From positions 321,175-385,174 of the forward strand of contig SSNP01000124.1 in the NCBI GenBank assembly GCA_006937955.1: a stretch of 64,000 nucleotides of DNA. The letters are read 5' to 3'. Below the pieces are notes generated by a model. It was not told the DNA's origin. It worked only from the letters and a program-made list of their open reading frames with translations, and searched no databases. Positions 11,131 to 23,634 of this stretch are shown here, in pieces. Positions within the stretch are counted from its first letter, which is position 1, and each line of letters opens with the position of its first letter. The stretch comes from Pachypanchax playfairii (Eukaryota; Chordata; Actinopteri; Cyprinodontiformes; Aplocheilidae). A program made the position numbers and the translations under genes.

Positions 11131-13815
11131 ATGAATTCGTTGTTCCTGATGCTCCTCTGTACTGCTCTGTGTTTTGCCACCTCAGACAGCCAAGACTATA
11201 ACCTCGAGTCTTTAATAGATAACGGTTGTTATCTCTTCCTTAACTCAATATCCCTCTATATTTCCCTCTTTTATCTTACAGGCAGCAAATATTGACTTTT
11301 TAATTATTCTGATTTCCATAGTTGTGGTGCTGAGACTGCCGTACGTTCATGGTGACATGGCGGAAGTTCCTCTGACCTGTGGAGAAGCTTATCACAACAC
11401 ACCTGTGTTTTGGAAGAAAGATGGTAATAAAACTATCAGAGGGTAGCTACTTCTGCTGTTTGTTTAAACACCTGTGACAATATGTTCGGTGTCATGCAAT
11501 AAAATACAATACGCTGTCTGTTTAATACATTAACGACAACACAGTCAGATGTCTACTTTTTTATACTTTGGGATCATTAACGCTACAAAACTGAATTTTA
11601 TCTTTCTCAGGTTTGCTGATCACACCATCTCTGCAGGGGAACCAGGTCAAGGTTCTAGTGAAAGAGATGAAAGGAGGGAACTACACATGTCACCTTGGTC
11701 TAAATGGAGAATACCTGAACCACACCTTGATTTTGGTGCAGTTAGATCCAGATAACAGGACTGTAATACTGGAGGAAAAGTCCCCTGAAGATGGTAAGAT
11801 AAAGATGGAGGGCTGCTTGAAAGTGATTTAATAGAAAGAAGGTAGAAGAACAAAAATTTTAAGAGATAAATATAGATGTGGGTGTTCCTGAACCAGACAA
11901 GAGGTTTTAATTTGAGTAGGTGATGGGGTGGGATAAGAATATGGAGGGAAAGGGATATTAGGAGGAAAAAAGACAGGTAGAAAAATAACTGATCTGATCA
12001 TGATAATGGGCACAAGGGTCAGCAGAGTTGGAGTTTCAAAGGAAATGACATAATTCAATTCAATTCAATTCAATTCAATCTTCATTTCAGACTCATATTG
12101 CTTCATATCATATCAAAAAGAATACAAACAATAAAAAAAGGAGAGAGAGAGAGAGAGACGGAGAGATTCCACAGTCTAGAATTAAATCGAACACTGCTTC
12201 TTTCAGGCATAGTTAAAGCCAAGACAATATTGTTCTCAGAGTTCTCCAATCTCAAAATAAATTTATATGCGAGATTTCTTATGACAGCATGTAAAGTGGG
12301 AACAGCATTCTGCACAAACAACTGAGAGGCACTCGTAAGAAGGGAAAATGAATGAAATGGTGGGAAGAAATTACGCTGAGAGTCAGATAATAAACATGGA
12401 TTTGATCCAAATCACTCTGTAAATGCCACTGATTCTCCAAACAATCTAAATACTTTTTAAAAAATGTTACAGTGAAGAATTTAGCACTAAATGGCGATAA
12501 ATCAATGAACCTATGACACAAAATGTAAAAATAAAGTGAATAACAACGATTACGAAACATTATGTCGAGTGGGGGCTAATTTACGACATTTCTCAACACT
12601 TTAAAGTTATAGCCTCATGACCAAACATCAACATGAGGTCACTTTAAAACCAAAGTGCTCCGAGAAGCAGAAATGTTCCACAAACTGCTCACAAGTAAAA
12701 ATAAATCAAGAAGTTAGACGAAGGAACTGACACTGTTTCGATTCCTCCAGGTCACATCCACTGTTCTGCACCCAACTACAAAGGTTCCTTTCACTGCACC
12801 TGGAAGAGAACGCAGCACAGATCTCACGCTGCTGTGCTCCTGGTGAAGGCACATCGGTAATTATAGAAGCTACGGCGAGTCTCACAATCATGACTGTCAT
12901 CTTTAAGCTATCGTGTTATTGGGTATTGAATCGTCTACTCTAACGACGATGTGAAGGCCTCGCGTCCTGGTCTGGATTTTCTTTTACTGACTGGTTTGTC
13001 TTGATTTCAGTTACATGAAGGAGATTCCCTGTGAGCTGGAGGCTGATGGATCCGAGGTCCGTTGCCACGACGCTAACTGCCCTTATGAAGAGGAAAAGCA
13101 TCGCATCTCTCTGACAGTGTACATACACAGCTACTCTCGCCTGGAAACTTACACTAAGTCTTTCTACATGAGCGAGATCGGTAGGTCATTTCACACAACG
13201 TGGTTTGTTTAATGTAATTCTAAATGGAGATTTATATCTGTACCTCAGGTTGGTTTAGCAAACTTTCATCCAACTATTCAACCTATGCTCATCGTCAATT
13301 TGTCTTTCTCTTCTTTTTATTTAATGTAGTAACGCCAGCAAAGCTCCCTGGACTGACTGCCAGTGACCAAGAGTTCAGCTGGAAATATCCCGAATCCTGG
13401 CAGGAACCCTGCTCCTTCTTTGGCCTCCACTTCCAGGTCAAGGTTGTCCCCCTTGGACATTCCTGCGACAGTCAGACACCAATAAAAGTAAGACAAATGA
13501 AAATCTGATTTCCAGTTTAGCCAGATTATTTTCTCTCTAATGCATTGCATCTCTTTTGGGGGGGGCAGGAGGAAATCTCTGAAGAAAAAAATTACAAAGT
13601 CGACGTTACGTACAAGAAGTATGTCTTCTGTGTGCGAGCTCGAGACAAGCACACCCTGGGACCATGGGGCCACTGGAGTCAGTGCATGTGAGTGTTTTAC
13701 TTCACTCACTGGAAATGAATGTGTCTGTAATATAATTGGATTCATTTGGTTTTATTTTAATTGATTTGTTCTTTTTGTATTTTTTAGAGTTAACAAGAAA
13801 GCTGTGAGCTGCTAA
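11131..13815 (+). CDS. il12b: Interleukin-12 subunit beta (p40)
   Basis: Secreted subunit shared by IL-12 and IL-23. Coding exons: 11131–11224, 11322–11423, 11611–11793, 12751–12856, 13011–13180, 13330–13487, 13569–13687, 13788–13815. Phases join to 319 aa (human about 328). Residues 1 to about 17 are a hydrophobic signal peptide ('MNSLFLMLLCTALCFA'). An Ig-like D1 follows, with 'VPLTCGEA' and 'GGNYTCHLG', then two fibronectin-type cytokine-receptor domains, with 'SFHCTWKR' opening D2 and 'SWKYPESWQEPCSFFGLHF' in D3. The WSxWS-type box near the C-terminus reads 'WGHWSQC'. Putative N-glycosylation sites are NYT, NHT and NRT. All splice sites are GT–AG. AATAAA at 14,083 is a likely poly(A) signal. 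Fish have several p40 paralogues and I cannot say which one this is. It is convergent with ublcp1, as in mammals. Confidence 0.93.
11794..12750 (+). other. il12b intron with CAATT pentanucleotide tract
   Basis: Intron between coding exons 3 and 4. It contains a short (CAATT)n tract at about 12,053–12,078 and a GA-rich tract at 12,140–12,160. The rest (12,100–12,600) may be an old mobile-element insertion, but I could not identify a family. Confidence 0.5.
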
Positions 13816-14110
13816 GTTCCACGTCTGTGCGGCTGCCACATGGAAAGGAAGAAAAGGCAACCAGTTTCTATTTTTTTTGTTTTCGCACACTTATCAAAGT
13901 TGGGCATAAAGTTTAATAGATAATATACATGTACAGTATTTATAAAATCTTCTTTTGACTTACTTCTGTGGATCTATGGTGAATTGTTTAAGCGTTTTCA
14001 TTTTTGTAAATTACTAAAATATAATTTTCTTCTCTGTAACATATTTGTGAGTTTTTCCTACAATCTTTTATAAACATTTCCTAATAAAAACGATAAGCAT
14101 CCTAATTTAC
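13816..14110 (+). other. il12b 3' UTR
   Basis: Non-coding, AT-rich, follows the TAA stop. AATAAA at 14,083–14,088 gives a likely cleavage site about 20 bases later. Confidence 0.6.
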
Positions 14111-14351
14111 TGCATTGTGTGCTACTTTCAAATTTATTGAGTTTTAATTTGCCGACCCACCCGCAGACAACCTCAACTATCTGGTTACAACTAAACCTAT
14201 TAGAAAAATAATATTTGAACAAACTGCAGAAACATAATAAGTATATGAATCAACTGAAGTCAACATTTGAAACAAATATTTATGTTTTTGTCAGGAAAAT
14301 GTTTGTTTACAAAAAAAAGGGGGTGGGAGTTAAAATGTAAACTTCAGCCAG

Positions 14352-14365
14352 CCACTAGGGGGCAC
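14352..14365 (+). promoter_or_regulatory. CTCF-type core motif between il12b and ublcp1
   Basis: CCACTAGGGGGCAC matches the vertebrate CTCF core (CCASYAGRKGGCR) at every position. It sits in the short space between the 3' ends of the convergent genes il12b and ublcp1, where an insulator would be plausible. Binding is inferred from the motif only. Confidence 0.55.
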
Positions 14366-15775
14366 TAGTTTTATTTTAAGCCTCAACTTCTGTTGCGTCT
14401 AGTTGTTATATAGTAAGAAACTGTTAATGAACACCATTATATAAGGAAACAAAATAGTTTTTGGGGATGTTATAGTTATTTTTACAGTCTGGATGTTTGG
14501 ACGGTCATGAGAAAACACCAACAAATTCAAACAGAGTCACAATATCTCAAGATATGGTCAGAGTTTAATTTCAAAATTCTTGTAAACTTAAAACATGTAC
14601 CAAAAATGTCTTTATTCATCTCTTCAGATATATTCTAACAAAAAAAATCAGCTTCATTTTAACCATTTTAAAATAAAAACAAAAAATAAGATGAAAGTTT
14701 CCTAGCGTTTACTTTGTTCTTTATCTACAACCAAACAAAAAGTTTAATAAAAGCTCCAAATAAATAATCCTACTAGGAGTAATAACAATGACCATATTAA
14801 TAATAATAATAATAATAAAATGAACAGAACTTTGTTTCAGTACGTTTGTCCAGAAATGCAGCATCATGTACAAAATACACACTCGTAACAACACAAATAC
14901 ACTTTGGGGAAACAGACACTCAGTCAGTCATGGAAACCACTTACACACATTTAGCATACAAATGTATAACATCCTCCAACATGCAGATCCATGTGCAAAG
15001 TCCCGCTGCAACCAGCTGCTTTGATAAAAGTGTTAAAATAACCAATCGGAACATTTTAACTGAACATTAAGGCTCAAACTGTAAACTGTTGCACATCAAA
15101 CTGTATGTTGTAGATTATTTGTTTTATTTTGACCACTGCTCTTAAAGCATTTACCAATATAAATCCTTTGTGACAGCAACCACAAAATAGATATGCAGCA
15201 TAAATGAGTAAGTGGTTTATTAAAATAACTTCTCGGTCACTGAAAACAGTGATATTTGTTTTAGAATTTGATGTTTTTAGAGGGAAGAGGAAGACGTCAG
15301 TTACTGACCCAGATGCATTTTAATCTCGTTTTCCTCGCTGCAGTGTGAGGATTGACAGTCGCACCGGAAGGTGTTAACCTTTTTTGTGTAAAGTTTATCG
15401 TACTGTTACATGACAAAGCAGATGTAAATGATCGAGTAACGCGTGTGTTAGACGAGCAGTTCCAGATCAAGTGTCCTTGTTTTTACTGCCCTGCAGGCCT
15501 GTAATTGCTACGGTCATTCAAGTGAATGTAAAAAAAAAAAAGAAGAAAAAAGAAAAGCTATAATTGAGCAAAATGTTCCAGACTTAGCAGAGAACATGCA
15601 AAACTGCAAACGTGTAAGTGATGAATTCTATGTCCGTTCTAAGGTTCGATGACTGCACGTTTAGTGCAGGCTCACAGTGAGGCTTGGAAAGACGGACTCC
15701 TGACAAAAGGTACGTGTGTGAAAAGGATGTGGTCGTGATTAAGCCCAGATGTTATTACGCCAGTGGAGCATTTCC
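14366..15775 (-). other. ublcp1 3' UTR and intergenic sequence
   Basis: No coding exon. Minus-strand AATAAA signals (TTTATT on the plus strand) occur at about 15,217 and 14,612, so the ublcp1 3' UTR could end at either. An (AAT)n tract lies at about 14,797–14,820 and an A-rich tract at about 15,529–15,545. Confidence 0.45.
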
Positions 15776-18664
15776 TCAGTGGTGCTGCTTCTTCGATAAA
15801 TACCTGCACACACACAAATAAACATTGTGATTATTAGAAACATGTTCGGAGGGATTTATCATGAGGAGAATAGGTTGGTGTGCTATTAAATGCAGTTGTC
15901 ACAACATGCATGTATCATACGTGTTCCCACCTCTCCCAATGTTTGTGGTTCAGTTTGCTGAAGTCGTCCAGCTTTGCAATTTCTTTTAGGTACTGAGCCA
16001 GTTTATAGAGCTCTCTGTCCTTCTCTCTGTTGAGGTGGGCCTTCATGAAGGGTCGGATCTAACACACGGTCACAGAAGGTAAGTTCCAGCGAAATGCCAA
16101 GAGGATAAAAGTGTCAGTGACAAAAAGACGAGGGGCCTACCTTCAGTCCATTCTGGGGATTCATGAGAAAGTTTCGTCCGATGTCATCAAACATGATGGT
16201 GTTCTTCCTGTTGTAGAATTCTCCGTACTTCCCCCAGATCACACCTAAAGGCTTCACCTGGAGATGTGCACCAAAGATCTCCGTCATCACCTCACAGCAA
16301 AAAACACTGACAGTACTCGGTCGGACAACTCTTGAATCATTAAAAAGTTTGTTGTCACAAATAAAGACAGTGTATACATGTTATATTGCTGCTGTGTACC
16401 AACCTCCACCACCCCTCTTTTCGGGGTGTGTACAGTGATCATGGCTGCGCTGTCCAACACGAAGGTAATCTTGTAATTTGGATTGTCTGTCATTCCTAAC
16501 TCCTACACGCGCACACAAACAGGACTGTGTTATAATCTAAACTCAGTGACGCTGAAGCAACTTCAACAGTCTAACACTCCCACCTAGTGGTGGAAAAGTG
16601 CAACAATATGTAGAGTTCAGCTTGCAGTAACTTCAGGGGAGATTCCAAAGGAAAAAGAAGAAAAAAAAAAACATGGAAGAACTGGATTTTTAATTTAAAG
16701 AAAGATGATTTCTATTTGAAAAGTAAAATGAATATAAAGATTTGTTTATGCAGAACTTTATCTCACAAAAATTATTTATTCTTTAGTCTAAGTTGTGAGT
16801 TAAGATGCTCAAATGTTTTATTCACTTATTAAATTTGGCACATTTATAAACAAAGTTTCAGGAAAAAGCAAACAAAGAGAATACTTGCTTTCATTTTGGC
16901 TTCAATCCACTTCATACTCGTAGCAGCTACAGAGAAAAACATGCCGAAATTATCAAGTAATTAGTTACACAGAGTTACTTTCACATTCTTTTCTCTGACG
17001 TGTTTTTAAACAGTGAAATAGAAGATACATACACCAGATGACGATATCATAGTCCTCGTAGGCTGATGTTAGAAACTCGTGAAGGTAGGGTCTCATTAGC
17101 TCCTGGCCTGTTTCTGCACATGACTTGTGATCTATAGACAGGATCAATTCAGTGTGTTCAGGATCAGACAAAACACTGATAAGCTGACGAGTAAAGATGG
17201 ATTTCAGATTTTCAAAGCAGTCTGACATTACAGACAAAGCAAAACATAGAATCTATAAGTCAAACCACAGCAAAATGGCGTCTCACAGTCGATGATTACT
17301 GATAACTCACCAAAAAGCGTGTAGTCCACATCTAGCACCAGGAGCCTTTTGCCTTCTCGTGGAGGATTAAGTTCCTCCACCTTGTATTCTTTTACTCTGC
17401 GGGCTATTTTAGCGAGGTTCTCTTCTCTATGGCAAAAACAGGGAAATCTGGTGTGCACATGTCTATTTCTTTTTTATATGATTCGACAGGCAAAATTAGA
17501 AGAAATGTCTGACCTGTTCTCGACCTCTATGACCTCCTCCTCTATATCAAAATCATTGACGACATCATCATTCTCTGGGGGAGGGGCTAAAACGTCTTCC
17601 TTTAAAAACAAAACAAGCACGAAGCTATAAGTGTATGAGTCAAGTTTAAAACCAGCTCAATCAGAGCTGAGCAGCTTCTCTTATAACTGATATAATTACA
17701 TCTGAACAGAAGCATCTAGAGGTGAACTTGCTGGTCGTGTTTGGAGTTTATTCAAATTTGATTCAGTTAAAAAATACTGAGTTAATCCCTAAAGGGCACA
17801 CAGTGTTTCTTCAGGGATCATAGAAGGTTCTAGCTGTGGACAGGAAGAACCTCTTGTAGCGTCTGTGTTGCAGCGTATCTAAAGAAGCTTCTGACTGAAG
17901 ACACACTGTTGTTGAGTAACATTGTTGTGAAGAGGATGATGAGGATTTTCCATCATGTTCTTCATGTTCTTCTTTGGACAATCAACTCAACAGACTCAAG
18001 TTCAGTCCCCAGAACAGAACCACTCTTCTTTGTTTGTTCAGCCTCTTTACGTCACCAGCTCTGATGCTCCTCCCCAAGTGGTGACTGTAGGTGTGATCTC
18101 ACTCTCCAGTAGACTTAGAAAAGATCTTCAACATTTTGCTGCAAACATTAAAAGACTTGAGCTTCCTCAAGAAGTCCAGTCTGTCCCTTCTAAAAAACTG
18201 CATCAAGAACAGCATAAACTGCCTGTAACTGTCATTTTTAATGGCTCCCACTCTCACTCTTCCACCTACCAGGCTTTCTTCTCTGGTACCCATCATCATA
18301 ATTTTGGTGTTGGGCTTTAGTTTCAGAGAGCCGAGCTTCACTTCATCCTCCGCAGGTTTGCCTGAATGCAGGAACAATATAAGACACAACATAACCTTTC
18401 TAAAATAACATTCCACAGTTCATTTTGAATCAAGAATTATTGGTTTTCTACATATAGAAAACAATCTTTGGATTGGGGGAAGAAAAAACTTCTAAGCAGT
18501 GTCTTCTGACCTTTGATCTTGAGTCCAAGAAGTTTCTGTCTCTCTGGCAACACCCCAGTCAAAGACTTAATGGACTGTTTCAGATCCATCACAGTGTCCT
18601 CCTCTGACAAAGAACTGATGGAGTACTCCTGCCCTCCCCATTTAATGATCACTGATACCGACAT
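15776..18664 (-). CDS. ublcp1: Ubiquitin-like domain-containing CTD phosphatase 1
   Basis: Nuclear phosphatase of the FCP/SCP HAD class; known in mammals to dephosphorylate the 26S proteasome. Coding exons on the minus strand in order: 18664–18511, 18361–18270, 17599–17514, 17426–17311, 17131–17033, 16926–16889, 16502–16404, 16257–16141, 16058–15931, 15803–15776. They sum to 957 bases and 318 aa, the same length as human. Residues 1 to about 80 form a ubiquitin-like domain ('VIIKWGGQEYSI', 'LPERQKLLGLK'). The catalytic DxDxT motif is 'LDVDYTLF' with D143 and D145. Later phosphatase blocks include 'ITVHTP' and 'MFDDIGRNF'. The start ATG at 18,664 was chosen because it aligns with the family start; an upstream in-frame ATG at 18,694 would add ten unrelated residues. 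Nine introns: eight are GT–AG, and the one after exon 6 is GC–AG. It lies divergent to rnf145 and convergent to il12b. Confidence 0.95.
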
Positions 18665-19130
18665 GTTCCACACAAGATCTTCACGCACATACAAACGGCA
18701 GCAGCATAGACCTTTGTGGAGATCTTTTCAGCGACTATTACAAACATGCACGACCTTGTACATAGCGGAAAAACGAGAAAATAGAAGATATTTTAATGTG
18801 CAGCACTGTAAGTGGGCATATCAATGTTGTTTTAACGAGTATTTAAAGTCAAAAAGACTGTCAAACAAACGTAAACACTTGAACAATCCCTGCTTATTTT
18901 TAGCATGTGATGCTAACTCTAAATAGAAGTAACCGGCTAAAATTAGAGAATATTCCTTAACTACACTCCACAGTTTTGGTGCTCTTACCTGTCACAGCAA
19001 GCTAACATGCAATACTAATAAACACTGATTTTCTTTTGTTGATAGTAACTGAATGAATGAAGTCTGCAATTCAGTTACATAGATAGAGAGCGACGCACAC
19101 GGTGTACTTCCGGTCGAGCTTTCCGGTGTT
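18665..19130 (-). promoter_or_regulatory. Presumed ublcp1 5' UTR and promoter
   Basis: Non-coding sequence upstream of the ublcp1 ATG. ACTTCCGG at 19,105–19,112 is a perfect ETS/GABPA-type site (CCGGAAGT on the minus strand), common near the start sites of housekeeping genes. No TATA box is evident. The exact start site is unknown. Confidence 0.4.
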
Positions 19131-20460
19131 ACGTAGAGATGTGTTCCCCCGTGAAATCTGTTTCTATCGGCTGCTCTTGTCTACATTTCCACAAAGACAC
19201 GCGGCGAAACTGTTCTGAGACAACGAATTTTGAACCTTCAAGTTGCTAATTACATAAACATTTCAGCTAAAATGTACGAAGTTTAGCGTGGGAAGATAAA
19301 AATCACAGGATACTTTACGAAGTCAATTGAGGATGTCAGTTTTACAACTAAACACCGAGGAAACAATACTTTTTTGCAATATTCAGTCATTATGGTGTAT
19401 TTTTCGAGTAAAAAAGGACCAGACATTAAATTATAAAAATGTTTAGGGATAAAAGCGGGGAAACAGTTTTCGACAGAGGAACATATCTCGACGCAACACC
19501 TCTCAGTAATTGGAAAAAGGCTAGGATGGGAAATAAGTTTAAAAGAACAAACAATATAACTGCAGATAAAAAAAACAAACAAAGTATTACATGCTTTCTC
19601 TTGAAAATTCACTTATTTCATACTATATACATAAAAACTGTTTACTGTTCCAGTTTTACTTGTTGGATGCTGTTTTTGCATAAGTCATATTTCTGGGTTT
19701 TTTTCCGATTTCTATTTTTAACATAACTCAAGACAAAATTATTAGTACAAAAACAACTGTGTAAAACCAAACAAAAGTATTATGTATTTGACCAGCTGGA
19801 CTCTTTATAAGAAAAATATTAAGTATAAACAAAATTTTAGTGGATTTTTATGCGATGCTGATTTTCTGGTTTAAATAATCCATATTTGTTTTTTGTGATG
19901 TTGTGATACATTTGATGGACTTTTTATTTTGGAAACAACAGTTTTTGGAGGGTAAAATATTTACCAGTCAACAAATATTTTACTGTGACATTTTTAAACA
20001 GCCCTAATATCACCCATCTTCTGAACTTTACACTATAGTTTGCCTGTGAACTGATTCCAGAACCAGAGCTGAACAAATACAACTTGAGTTTGACTGAAAT
20101 GTCTGTAAAATGCAGCAATCAGTTGACCTGCTTCTGATAACAGACTGATACATCAGGCACTTTAACAAAGTAAAAGTTGTTGCTTTTTGTTGACATTTAA
20201 GTCATAATGAATAAACTACATCCATCAAAACATTTTTTCTAACAGCATGTTCCTTCACAGGATCTTGATGGAGTGGTGTTTATCTCCAGCAGCTTGAAGA
20301 ACAATCTGATGTTTGTTTTTATAAATATAAAGGTGGAACTTCATACTTTTACTATAAGTAGGCGACTTGTTGCATAAATTGTTTTACATTTACATACAAA
20401 ATGAGTGATGTGGAAATGTCTGTTTCGGTCATAAAGGCTGAGCCCTCCGCATCAAAACCT
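19131..20460. other. Intergenic spacer between divergent ublcp1 and rnf145
   Basis: AT-rich and non-coding. I see no exon, RNA gene or recognisable repeat. Confidence 0.5.
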
Positions 20461-20716
20461 GTTCAGAGCTCTAACTGCTGCTTGTCAGTCTTACCCATTT
20501 CCAGAGCGGACCGTAATGCGCATGCGCGGGACATCCTCCGGTACGCCGTTTAATGGCTGCCTGGAAAGATGAGCGGTCGGGTCGCGTCTTTTTACTGTGA
20601 AGCACACCCATCTGAAGGACCGTTATCTCGGGTGGTGCCGAGTTAAAATGGTCAATATACGACCAAACAGGCACCCCGAAACGATTGTCCATAGTTGAAA
20701 ACATCGTCCTTCAAAA
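20461..20716 (+). promoter_or_regulatory. rnf145: Presumed rnf145 promoter and non-coding exon 1
   Basis: A locally CpG-rich patch with the palindromic NRF1-type site TGCGCATGCGCG at 20,517–20,528. A strong splice donor (GTAAGT) follows at 20,717–20,722. The coding start at 23,635 lies in an exon that begins with an acceptor, so a non-coding first exon here is likely. Short upstream frames start with ATG at about 20,553, 20,569 and 20,648 and all stop before the donor. Exon 1 is inferred, not shown. Confidence 0.5.
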
Positions 20717-20722
20717 GTAAGT

Positions 20723-23566
20723 TTTCTTTTTTTCATGTTAATTCTCGACTTAGCGCAACAACAACTAGCTGTCTGCTGCTTGATAGCACGGCTTGAATTG
20801 GACTAACTAACAGGGTAATCGTCATTTCGCTCTAAATGTCTAACAGTTTAACATATGAGCGTTTATGTATGTGTTTGTGGGTAAAGAAAATGTGCTGGGT
20901 TTCTTCGTTGATGTTCATAGTGTATGTAACTGACAGCAGTGCTATCTGAATACGTTTAGCTTTAATTGTTTCCACTGCGCCAGCTGCCTCCTGCTCAATG
21001 CAGCTCATCACCTCTACTAAGCACGTACGACTGTCACCAGTGGCTTTTTGTTTCCTGTTTTTCATTCACAACACAACAATTATAAAGTACATGCTTCCAT
21101 AAACTCAGAGGCCTTTATTTGTTTTGTATTACCTTCACGAAGCACTAGTTTACTCCGCAAAGTGTTGCTTTCTGTTTTGCGGCGTAGCTCCTAGTTCTTT
21201 TCTCACGTCGAGACGGAGGGGTTACTAAAGTTCATGGCACGTACAAGAGTCGATGCAGCACTCACTCATGCTAAAGATTGTCAATGCCGATATTATACAT
21301 CAGTGTGTTTAGTTTTACTGTAAAATATGACGTTACAAAACATGGTGGGACTAAGATGAGAAACACTGCTGTCATTTGTAGAATGTGTAGAGTTGTTAGA
21401 GAGAAAACGATACTTGTTTACTTTAAGTTGTTATTAGCATACAGATACCAGCGTACTACTTCCACACTATTTATAGTCCACTTTATGCTATTAATTAGAA
21501 AACCTTTAAATCAAACTGATGTGTGTCATGCTGTTAATATACATAAATCATTGAAACTAGATTTAAAAATCCGAGTCATGATTCGTGAATGTTTGGACAG
21601 ACAAAAATACAGGAGTTAATGGTTGTGTTACATAAGATAGGATTCCGAAGCAGTCTCCATCCACTGAATTCAGTTATGTAAGTTCTTAGCATCCTGTCCT
21701 AGTGCTGTAGGGATAATAACAAATAGAGAACGTGTAAGACATTGAACGCTTTTGTAAAAATCTGGAGATTTAAGGACTTTTAAGATAATGCAAACTAATG
21801 CTAGAAACAACCTAATCAAACGCAATGTTTAGATTGATTTAACAATATTAAGCAGTTCGTGTCTGTGTTTTGTTGCTTGCAACACCTAAATCAGAGTTTT
21901 AGAGATAAAAAGATTTAAGAGAGCAAGTCGAGGGAGATTTAAAGTTCTAAAGTTTTGTCACTTTCAGGAAAAAAATTGCAAAACAAAGAAAAACCTGTAA
22001 AATGAAATGTTTATTAATCTTTATATTTTTAATTTCTGAATATTTTATAGGTGTTATTTTAATGTTTCCTATATAATATTGCTGGTTTCTTTAGGTTTAT
22101 GTTTTTCTCACTTTGCTTTATTCTCTATGCACCTTCACCCAAGACAAATTCCTTATGTTGTGCAAATAATACTTGGCAATAAACCGATTCCGATTTTACT
22201 TAACTTAGTTGGGTTTGCAGGATTGTTAAGTTAATTCTAATATATTTAAGGTCTTTAAGTTTTCCTACATGAAGGAACTTTGGTTGTGGATAGTTTTAGC
22301 ATAAGAACAGCAGCAGAATCTTCTTAACTAAACAAGAACAACATGATCAGTTTGGTACTGGAATAGCAGATAATCACCATAAAAACCTTTTAATCATTTT
22401 TGATGATTATATCAAATTTAAATGAAACTCACTGATTACATTGTTTTTTTTTTTTTTTTACTTTACATAAAGACAGAGGTCAGTTTTTCTGTGACTGACA
22501 TGAGTGATAAGATAAAATGATTTGATTGATTGAATCTTAGTAAAAGAGTCTGAAAAGGTGTTAAATATAGTAACAGATGTCTAATTCTAAAAGTGCCTCA
22601 GTCCCCTTTGGTGTACTAGGGTTGAGTGATGACCAGTAATGAGACACTTTACCAGTAAGTAAGAATGGAAAATATTTCAAACCAACACTGACTTTTTGGT
22701 TTTGAATCTGTCTTCACATGTGGAACCTCCAAAACATAAATGTTGCTCTAAAAGTAAAAAATACTCATTATCAAAAAGGTTACATCAGCTGCAATGAAGT
22801 GATGCTACTGTGCTGTGAAATGAAACAGAATATTCTTTATATCACATTATGGAGTATATTGTTAGATATTTGATACTTGAATTTTATTTTCTATTATGCA
22901 GAATAGAACTCAAACATGTTAGATAAAAGGTCTTCTGTACAGCGCGACTGAATGTACAAAATTTTGGGATGGTTTTACTTTCTTTTGCAGACTGATTAGG
23001 CGAATCATGCCTTTCAAAGCTGCCAGCTTGTGTTGTCATTGTGCTTCCTGAGTGTTTGTTCTAGGTTTGTGGTCAAATCATTGTATTGGTTTTTTGAAGA
23101 AATATTGCGCAACATTCTGCTTTTTTAGTATCTTTTACCAAAAATTATGTACATTTTCACATGTAGAAAAGGGTGCTGCATATTGTCTTGTGAGTTAGCA
23201 CAAATTCAACTTTTGCTCCTTGGTGTTAAATTTAGTTTTCAAAAATTGTCACAATAGAAAGCTTCTTATTCGAGGGTTCTGAGAAAGTTCAGAACTTTAC
23301 AAATGTGGATGTAGTTTTTGTGCTGTCAGTTCCTGTATTTCCTGCTGCATTTCTGCCTTTTTGCAGCTGTGATAACTGAATATTTTGTTTTGGTTCACTT
23401 CTTGTGCGTTTCCCGGTGGCTTTCTTTCTTTTTGTGACCTCTAATAATCCAACTATTTTTTGTGTCTGGGCTTTTTAAAACATTATTTCTTACCCTCATC
23501 TTCTGTAACAGCGTCCTTAAATATCCATCTCCCCTTTTCTTTTGTATTGTCTTTCTTTGTCCACAG
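20723..23566 (+). other. Presumed rnf145 first intron
   Basis: AT-rich and non-coding. At about 22,125–22,197 the words 'acaaattccttatg' and 'acttggcaataaa' resemble the 3' tail of common teleost LINEs. It ends in the acceptor 'tttgtccacag' at 23,566. Confidence 0.45.
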
Positions 23567-23634
23567 AGAACCCACTATCAACATCTTGTCTAAGTGGTCA
23601 GTTCTGCCTGCTGATCAGAGGTTTACCTGAGGCC

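Noticed and set aside
13317..13745. A 142-residue minus-strand open frame
   Set aside because: Antisense shadow of il12b coding exons 6 and 7.
16577..16595. Second CTCF-like site in a ublcp1 intron
   Set aside because: It mismatches the core at a key position; too weak to call.
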